From positions 33,793,683 through 33,857,682 of the forward strand of contig CM055101.1 in NCBI GenBank assembly GCA_029204225.1: a stretch of 64,000 nucleotides of DNA, given 5' to 3'. The notes below the pieces were generated by a model. The model did not search any database and was not told where the DNA came from. It saw nothing but the letters and a program-made list of their open reading frames with translations. The position numbers and the translations under genes are program-made. This stretch comes from Diphasiastrum complanatum. Taxonomy: Eukaryota > Streptophyta > Lycopodiopsida > Lycopodiales > Lycopodiaceae. Shown piece after piece: positions 56,530 to 64,000 of the stretch; the first letter of the stretch is position 1, and each line of letters starts with the position of its first letter.

Positions 56530-57221
56530 CAGTTTGCTACACACGCAATCGACCTATCTAACCACTCCTAGATCAACCACATCTAATTAACCACCCTACT
56601 TTAACCACAAGCAAGAAGAAGCCTAGGGAGGCCTCTTACACCTTCCCCTCTCTCACCTTACCAAAAACACAAGTAGCAAAACTAAGTAACTAGAAAGCAT
56701 TTGTTAAATAGACAAATCCAACAAAAGAGAGATATGGGAGAGTGAGGTACAAGAATGTTCAGGTTATCAACCAGGCATAGTCTCCTCCTCTTGTATGAAC
56801 TTAGAGATTGGGTACAAGGAGTGTTTTTTTATTCTTGGAAAAGGCCTTGCCCCTGATCTCTGGTTGGCTAATTACAATGGCAAGGATTCTAATCCAAGTC
56901 GAGAAATCTAATGGTACTAAGAAAGCACAAGGGGAACTCACATGTTTCATATGAGTTCTAATTTGGGCCCTTTTAGCTTTTTTTATTAACAACTTTACTT
57001 AGGGACTCTAATGTAATTTCTAAGTTTTATGTCCCAAGTCTTTTATTCCTAGGGATTACAACTTGCTACTTGTGCTCATTGGGTTGGGCTTATACGCATA
57101 AGATGTCAGTGCCCTCGCACTTATTACTCTACATGTACAATAGTGTACTGTGTTGGGGCCCACTTGGTAAGCTTAGCTAACAGTACTTTAGTGGCGGGAC
57201 CCACTAAGTGCCCAACAACAA
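56530..57221 (-). repeat. Possible gypsy LTR, minus strand
   Basis: Read down from 57221 it starts TGTTGTTGGGCACTTAGTGG, and near 56870-56830 it has the block resembling the AAGGCCTTGCCCC...AATAAAAA region of LTR G. It would end near 56530 at TGTGTAGCA. No partner copy found; 56275-56529 and 57222-57520 hold nothing recognisable. Confidence 0.35.
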
Positions 57222-57529
57222 ACAATGACTCAATCTTCCTCTTCTTGATGATTCTACAAGTCTACCTATAAATTAACTTTCAAGGGCTTGTTCTCAGTCT
57301 CAATTAATTTGATTTCATGACACGAAGTCAAATCTCATTAGTGGCAGATAAACTTTGATGCTTCTTCTTGGATTTGTACCAAAAAACTCATCAAGATGAT
57401 GTCAAATAAAATTGTTTGGATCTTATGTACAGTACGGCTGCTAACCTTCACCCAGTTTGGATCACAAATCTTCAAGCAATCACTTGATTTGGACTCGCCC
57501 TCATAAGACTAGTTTTCTAGCAACTTAAC

Positions 57530-57702
57530 TTGCTAAACATGGATTTGTTTTTTATCAGTAAATATCCTCTTGTACTTGGCAGGAAAGCAACGTAATTTCT
57601 AGAAACTACTTGCTTACCCTTTTCATCATATGTGAGTCTTGAAGGTACTTGTCTTTCCCTTGATGTTCTCCTTGCAATTGGCTTTTGACTTGATGAAGGT
57701 CC
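57530..57702 (-). pseudogene. Copia K integrase-RT linker fragment
   Basis: GPSSSQKPIARRTSRERQVP then SRLTYDEKGKQVVSRNYVAF, nearly the same as relic A at 1470-1330. Cut at 57702 by LTR M. It probably belongs with the gag at 58690-59280. Confidence 0.75.
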
Positions 57703-58469
57703 TGTTAAAAATGGAAAAGTTTTTTCTACATGTATGTAATGTTCCATATTGAAAATGCCAAATTTGGCCTAGAGGAAACTCGAGCTACATGGTTATATGA
57801 AGTTTGGTATAGAAATGTCACATATAGGCTTATAGAAATGTAGTTGGTCAAGTACAACATGCATATAGAAGTTTGGCATAGAAATGTCAAATATAGGCTT
57901 ATAGAAACACGAGTCATATCACATGCAAAGATTGTAAGTGTTCCAAAGTGACATGCTGTGACAAATTATAATGGACACATGCATAGTGATTTGGACAATT
58001 TTAGCTTAGAAATTGCCACATGGTAAAAGTAGGTAGATAGATATGCATGTAAAGTGACATATGTCACTAGTTTGTTAGTTTGCACTTTTAGATGTGGAAC
58101 AAAGTAGATGAATGCTAGCTCTACCTTGAGCTATTCCATCCACCATAAATGTATGAGAGTTCTCTCACAATTTTTGATAATGAACCAAGCATTGAAGCTA
58201 CTTCTTGTCAATTTGGATCTTTAACCTTGTATGCTTGAATTTTGCACACTCTCTCTAATGCATTAATTTCTTTGTACTTTCATCATTCTTTATGAATGTA
58301 CCTATTCTTTGATTACTAGCATGCTAGATTGTGGTTTAGTCATAAATTCTTAAACTAGATCTTGATACTCAATCTAGAATCAGGTTATGTGCTAAACACA
58401 AAGCTTAATAAAGATCATTCACAATTAGAATTGGCATTCCACATGTGTGAAACTCCTAGATTTTCATCA
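57703..58469 (+). repeat. LTR of copia M
   Basis: TGTTAAAAATGGAAAAG to TAGATTTTCATCA, 767 bp, ending at the primer site. It carries CACATGTGTG, a variant of the palindrome of the other LTRs, at about 58440. The left edge is where the minus-strand copia text stops. Confidence 0.6.
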
Positions 58470-58481
58470 TGGTATCAGAGC
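58470..58481 (+). other. Primer binding site of copia M (tRNA-iMet)
   Basis: TGGTATCAGAGC. Only about 200 bases of leader follow before minus-strand gag text begins. Confidence 0.8.
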
Positions 58482-58689
58482 CAAATTAAACTTTGCGTGC
58501 TATTATCATTGTCTGTGTGAGAATTTTTGAGTGCTATTCAAACAAGGAAGTTGTTTTTCACTTTTCTGTACCTTTTCTAGAAAAGAGATTATTACATTTT
58601 AGGCTTAGAAATTGACAGCATAATGATAAAGCTTTTATTTGTCAATCCAAGTATGCTCGTTAAATGTTAAAACTTGCTCCACTAAGGAT

Positions 58690-59280
58690 CTAGATCTCCA
58701 TCATTAGCAAGCATACATGAAGACATCACAAAAGCATCATCATATGCATTTTGAACATCCAAACCATCCTCATCAAGAGTAAGATTACATTTCTTGTCTC
58801 CTTGATCTCTCTTCTTCTTGTAGCACTCACTTGCAAAGTGTCCTTTGATGTCACAATAGAAGCACTTGAGCTTTGATCTATCTTTCTTTTTGCCATTTGA
58901 AGAAGCCTCCCTTGATCTTGCCCTTTAGATCGCTTACTTTTGGTTTTGCCCTTGAATTTGCCCTTTGTGAACATAGCATCCTCTTGAAGTGTCGATGTAG
59001 ATCCACCTCTTGCTTGAAGCTTATACTCTTCATTGATCAAGATCTCTTGAAGATCCATCAAACTTGGCAAAGTCTTTTGAATAGCAATACTTTGAACAAT
59101 GTTAGCATGAGCATCCAACAACCTATTAAGAATCACTTGAACAAGCTCTCCTTCCTTAATGCTTTCATCAATGCAAGACAACTCATCATCCAATGCTTTC
59201 ATCCTCAAAACAAAAGTACTTGGACTTTCATTCTCTTGCAAACAAGAAAATATTTGCCTTCTTAGAGTCAACACTCTAGA
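58690..59280 (-). pseudogene. Copia L gag, partial
   Basis: Minus strand: SRVLTLRRQIFSCLQENESP, LSCIDESIKEGELVQVILNR, LPSLMDLQEILINEEYKLQA, then a lysine-rich linker, a frame change near 58880, FYCDIKGHFASEC and NAYDDAFVMSSCMLANDG. The N-terminal third of gag is missing. It is the gag closest to that of the young element, including the ESIK/GELVQV and DLQEIL blocks. Confidence 0.8.
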
Positions 59281-59766
59281 AGTACAAATTCTCTTCTAGC
59301 ACTTATACCAAGCAAATCAACACATAGAATCATAAAATCTTGATCAACCTATGATCCATCCTCAATCTAATGACTTTTGCCACTTCCTAAGATTGAAAAA
59401 CACTCAAATGAAGTCCAAAAACCTCACTATCTAGAGATCCAATCAAAATTAGGGTTTTGACAAAATCACAAAAAATTGATTATTCCAAATCTACATGCGA
59501 ATGCTAAAAATTTGATATGCAATGTATTAGCCACCACTTAGGCTGATCCAATGATCCAAAAATCGGCCAAATCCAGTATGTGAAATCAAAAATCAGAATT
59601 GATCAAGTTTGTAAACCTATATAGGATTTTGATCTACAGAAGATCCAATCTACAAAAGCAAAAAAACTCGATTTTGTTGTAGAATCCCCTCTTGCAAGCT
59701 CTAGCCTTGATATCTTCACCAAATCATTGATAGATATGTTTTCCTCCTTCATAACCTAAAACACAA
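59281..59766 (-). other. Leader of copia L
   Basis: AT-rich sequence between primer site and truncated gag; no gene. Confidence 0.4.
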
Positions 59767-59778
59767 GCTCTGATACCA
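59767..59778 (-). other. Primer binding site of copia L (tRNA-iMet)
   Basis: Minus-strand TGGTATCAGAGC adjoining the LTR. Confidence 0.85.
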
Positions 59779-60415
59779 TGTGAAGGATTTCAGATCATTA
59801 ATGATCCAATCCACAAAAAGATCTTGGGTTACAAAAGAAGATACTCTACCAATCTCACCAATGTAGAAAAATCGGCATCTACACACAAAATGAGATGCAA
59901 ACTTTAATAGAACTTGATCAAACATGAATCAAATGATAAAGTATTGTTGTTGTCCGTACAAAATCAACAAGCCACTGTATTTCACACGTGTGGATTCAAA
60001 ATAACAAATATAGATAATTCTACACATAAAATTGCATGCAATCACAAGTATAGTGCACCAATGGATAGTAGAACCCATGATAACCATGTATAAGCATGAA
60101 ATGAGATAGAGAAGAGAGAAAGTATGTCTCTCCACGAGTTACATACTTTTATAGCAGGTCCAAAGCCACTTGGCTTTTCCTCCAAAATGCTAACCTTACT
60201 ATTTTTGGGTCTAGATTCAAAGTACCCAACATTCAAATTTGAATCTACTCAAACTCGACTTCTAACTTTCCCACACTTTCAAAAAGGGTCTATTCAGATG
60301 AAATTTAGACTAATGAGCTTTGAAAAGTCAAACTCTAAGTCTAAAACAAAGTTGGCCTCAATTTGCCAAATATGGAAATATAGCAAATATGATTTAACTA
60401 GTTGAATCTTTCACA
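59779..60415 (-). repeat. 5' LTR of copia L
   Basis: Minus strand TGTGAAAGATTCAACTAG (from 60415) to ATCCTTCACA (59779), 637 bp. CACACGTGTG at 59983-59992; minus-strand TATAAAAG near 60148. The first ~180 bases match the relic A LTR at 500-683. The right edge is where extra-ORF coding text begins. Confidence 0.8.
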
Positions 60416-60860
60416 GTCCGCGCAAGTTCTAGAGCATCTTGTCTCCTAGGCTGAAATCAATTACCTATTTAGGAAGGTCGAGACATATCGCCAATCCTTG
60501 TCCGACTTTCAAAACAAATTTGGTATATTTAAAGATAGAGCATCCTCAGGGTTGGCGAAGGCTAAAGCAATCATCAAGGATTATGAAAAAACCGTCGCTC
60601 AAGTTTTGTAGACTACTCCACAAATAATAGTGTCGATCATGCCAGCCTTTTTGCCAGGACCACAGGATCAGGGCCAAGATGATTTAGGGCATGGGTCAGC
60701 TTCCAGAAGAAGAGACCTCCGCACAACGAAAAACCGAAATAGGGCCATCCATTTTAACGGCCATACCACTGTTTCGAAGACCAACCACCATCGACGAGGA
60801 AATCTAGAGTTTTTTGAAGAAACATCCATATGAGTCATCGAGGGGCGAAAGTTTAAAACT
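60416..60860 (+). pseudogene. Second copy of the gypsy G extra ORF
   Basis: Text from 60425: INYLFRKVETYRQSLSDFQN, AKAKAIIKDYEKTVAQVL, a stop, then after frame changes IDEEI-stop-SFLKKHPYESSRGE (60790-60850). The last block aligns with EEKINEFLAKHPHESSRDD at 20700-20755, and both are preceded by charged coiled-coil text. The stop within it is TAG, expected Gln. Cut on the left by LTR L. It shows that the extra ORF belongs to a repeated family. Confidence 0.55.
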
Positions 60861-62261
60861 TTAAAGATAAAAGTGGGAAAGGAACTATGAACTATGATAT
60901 CACTCTCATGGGAATGAATCTCCACATGACAACATGTTAATCCTCTTCATCCTCCTTTAATGCTTGAGTACTTGGATCTAGGGTTGAAGGTGGATAGGAA
61001 ATACCCGCTACAATACTGGTGTCGTTGATGGGGAGCTATGACAATTTTTCATTTTTCAGCATCTTTCTTATCCATGCTTGGATGTTAGCATGCATTTAGG
61101 CATCTTGTCTTGGCCTATGGGCCATCTTAGTATCTAGATGTTAGGTTCAAGTTTGAAGTGGTTGGGTACAAACCCCGAACTCAGAATCCAAGGTGGTATT
61201 GTACATATATATCTATGAGCTTTTGAGAAACTATATCAAGAAATCAAGAATGTGAGCTTTTTTACACATTTAGGTGTTGACACATGTCCTAGATTGTAGG
61301 AGATCAAAATTAAAAGTGGTGCATCATTAGTCAAAATCCTCATCACATTGGCTATTGAAGTCCAATCATTTCAGAGGTCACCACATGCTTAATTGAGTAG
61401 GAACTTGAGCTATCACCATGTGGATGTACTTTTTGGGAGCTTTTGAGAGATAATTGTTTTGAGTCAAATTCTCTTGTTACATTTTTCTCTCTACCCAAGG
61501 GCTCTTGGTTTTTCTCTCTCTACCCAAGTGTAGGATGTTTGTATGTCTCTAAAATCTTGAGTAACACTTAGTTTTTTCACAAATGTGCATCAAAATGGCT
61601 TGTTTTTTTATGGATGATTACTTTTTGTGTACAAGAGCCCTTTCTTAGATCCAAACATTGTTTGAAAGCTCACTAAAATCCGTGTTGATCAAGATAGATT
61701 TGGTAGTGTGAAAACTCTCATGCATGTAGGTCATGGTAGTGAAAAAATTAAGATTTGTGAGTGCTTTTGTGTCTCAAATTGGTTCATAGCTTCATATTGG
61801 TTGATGAAAGCTATTTTTGGGTGATTATTTGGATCAATAAGTACTTTTTGTTGCATTAGGGTAAATATGGGCTCAAGATGGACCCTTTAAGGAATTTCAC
61901 TTTAGAGAGAGGTTATGTAGAGAGAGAATGCAAACCGGTAACTTTTGGTCGTCGTTTTTTGAGTTTCCGGCCTTGCCCGATGTTTAACTAGTATGGTTAA
62001 CTTCAGACAATAGTTAGTTTAGCATGAGATGTAATAACTTCTCTTCATGCTCGTTCCAAAATTCGGGACTAGAGCTTTAAGACTGAAAATCTTGGTGTGC
62101 TCAATGCAAAAATTGAAGCGGGAGAGGCAAAACTTTTGAAATCATTGTATGCTTATAGTGAAATATGAGACCGGACGATTTTTTCAGTATGACATAAATA
62201 TTACAAAAGTAAGGAATGCTAGATCTATTCATATTGATTTACTGTAGGTAGATTCATTTAC
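60861..62261 (+). other. LTR-like sequence related to LTR C; no gene
   Basis: 61490-61535 has two CTCTCTCTACCCAAG repeats arranged as in LTR C (6970-7015), followed by similar T-rich text. No primer site or LTR edge found. The rest is unassigned. Confidence 0.4.
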
Positions 62262-62870
62262 ATGATTGTAGATTTAACAATGGCAATGTTCCATTTGCAT
62301 GTTGCTCTTCCGATGGAATGCACTCCAATTATTAAGAAAAATGCGAAAGTTGTAGAGAATGCTGCAGCAATAGTTAGAGAATTGAGAATGAATAATCATA
62401 TGAATATAGATTTGTGGGTGGATGGATCAATTTATCCTAATGATCTAGCTACCAATTTGTGTCTGTCCGCAACTCATCTTCTCAGATATGTATGTGAAGG
62501 AAATAGTGAATTACTTGGATATTGTCAAAGGTTGCGTGATATTGGAATGCATAGCATATCTTGTCTTAATCAACAATTATAGTTTGCTAATCAACAATTG
62601 CAATGTGCAAATAAACAATTGCTTCATTATGTGCAACACACTAGTGTTGAAAACAATGCACTTAAGAATGCTCTATCAGAGTTAAATGCTACTGTCACTA
62701 CTCTTTGGGGATCAAACCAAAAAATGTTAGAATCCATGGAAAAGTTGCGATCCGAGAGTTTAAAATCTGTTGTTGATCTAAAAATTATCAATAATTCAAT
62801 GATGAAGAGAAAAAGAAAGAGAGTACCGATGAAGAATATTGATGACTTATCTACACATAGCGGCAATTAG
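62262..62870 (+). pseudogene. Coiled-coil ORF of unrecognised family, copy 2 (LWVDG motif)
   Basis: I do not recognise it. One frame runs 202 codons with a single TAG at 62580-62582 inside a Gln-rich repeat (NQQL, stop, FANQQLQCANKQLLHY). The N-terminal half has NAAAIVRELRMNNHMNIDLW, VDGSIYPNDLATNLCLSATH and LLGYCQRLRDIGMHS; the C-terminal half is coiled coil (ENNALKNALSELNATVTTLW) ending in a basic cluster (MMKRKRKRVPMKN), possibly a nuclear signal. The LWVDG block matches the ORF at 2-430. The upstream CTGTAG and TTGTAG could be splice acceptors. Confidence 0.5.
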
Positions 62871-63020
62871 AAAAAAAGAATTCGAATGTTCAAGCATATA
62901 TATATATATAGATCTAGACTATTTATTTGATTTGTATATGTCATTTAAGTTTGATTTGCACTTGATAACATGGATTATTTATTTATTAAACATAATTTTA
63001 GTTTCATATGTTTGTTGCAG

Positions 63021-63519
63021 ATCATGTTTGGTGGCAAAGAACTATTTAACGAATCGTTCATGAATTGGATCATCTTAAAGTCATGTTTTACCAAGAAAGT
63101 CAGCAAAGGAAATGATAAAAAATGCTCGGTTTGAAAAAATGAAAAATGAAATTGTAGAGACTGTTTTGATTAAGGTTCAATCATACTTGGATGTGAATGT
63201 AATACAAGGTGCATGTGATGTATTTGGAATTAGCAGAAATGCTTATTCTACTTTTTTTAGAATAGTTAAAGAAGCTTTTTCCCAAGTGATGGTGAAGAAA
63301 ATTAATCTTCCGCGTCTATATCGAGTAAGATTAGCTAGAAATTTTTATAATGACGGAATGTTCAAAGTAGTTGGCCAACCACTTCATATAACTGAATTAT
63401 ACAAATTAGAATATGGTGAGCTCAATTACAACGATTGCAATAATATTTTCCTTGATATTGAAAATGTTCTAAAATACATTATTCGATTCTATAAACTAGA
63501 CTTTGATTTTCAGATTTAA
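63021..63519 (+). pseudogene. Unrecognised ORF, 135 aa plus a possible upstream exon
   Basis: An exon-like opening after TGTTGCAG (63013-63020) reads MFGGKELFNESFMNWIILKS before a frame change; the main frame 63112-63519 reads EIVETVLIKVQSYLDVNVIQ, GACDVFGISRNAYSTFFRIV, LYRVRLARNFYNDGMFKVVG and YNDCNNIFLDIENVLKYIIR. It looks like a folded helical protein with a basic stretch and no known signature. It lies 240 bases after the coiled-coil ORF on the same strand, so the two may be one element or one gene with an intron. Confidence 0.4.
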
Positions 63520-63529
63520 CATGTCGTTT

Positions 63530-64000
<471 letters not shown>

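Overview
The window is nuclear DNA of a land plant with a large, transposon-packed genome. The evidence is eukaryotic: Ty1/copia and Ty3/gypsy elements primed by plant-type tRNA sites (TGGTATCAGAGC, initiator Met), a chromovirus, a Helitron, and broken exons that look like plant peroxisomal long-chain acyl-CoA synthetase (LACS6/7 type) and mitochondrial cytochrome c1. A seed-free vascular plant such as a fern would fit, but I cannot prove the lineage. I see no intact ordinary host gene, tRNA, rRNA or CRISPR array.

Layout. 1-430: decayed ORF of an unrecognised family. 500-1656: minus-strand copia relic A, cut by copia B (1657-6546, plus; LTR, gag, protease, integrase, RT core deleted), itself cut by copia C (LTR 6547-7229). 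7440-9360: a TTCGCGAA-rich copia leader/LTR and two gag fragments facing each other. 9355-10920: minus copia E (gag, primer site, partial LTR). 10921-22171: gypsy G (LTR, leader, gag, extra ORF, 3' LTR) holding an opposite-strand gypsy pol R (13705-15549), copia H (LTR 15550-16379) and an inverted LTR piece. 22172-26400: minus gypsy F. 27.3-28.6 kb: LACS exon piece and an unrecognised broken gene. 31.9-33.3 kb: GA microsatellite and copia J. 36060-43312: minus chromovirus O, split inside its chromodomain by a young element at 36200-41754. 43.9-44.35 kb: copia RNase H relic P. 44.4-51.9 kb: AT-rich block with a Helitron followed by small intron-containing ORFs, one a GIY-YIG nuclease. 53.7-53.9 kb: cytochrome c1 fragment. 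56-60.4 kb: gypsy and copia relics K/L and copia LTR M. 60.4-60.9 kb: second copy of the gypsy G extra ORF. 62.2-63.5 kb: two unrecognised ORFs. 63.53-64.0 kb: copia RNase H relic Q disrupted by a GA microsatellite.

The standout is the 5,555-bp element at 36200-41754. It has two 647-bp LTRs with one difference by eye, a perfect TTTAT target duplication, a tRNA-Met primer site, a polypurine tract, and one uninterrupted ORF of about 1,024 codons. The first ~290 residues are copia Gag with a CCHC knuckle. The following ~730 residues match nothing I recognise and contain no protease, integrase, RT or RNase H motif. It is a recent, apparently non-autonomous element that keeps a very large novel protein open while every other element here is riddled with stops.

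How the parts relate. Autonomous copia partners would have to supply RT and integrase to the young element; none in the window is functional (B lacks the RT core, J has CVDN where YVDD is expected). Many stops in the old elements are TAG at positions where glutamine CAG is expected, as predicted for decay of CHG-methylated DNA. Six copia LTRs and the young element share a CACACGTGTG palindrome with a G-box core, suggesting a common promoter input.
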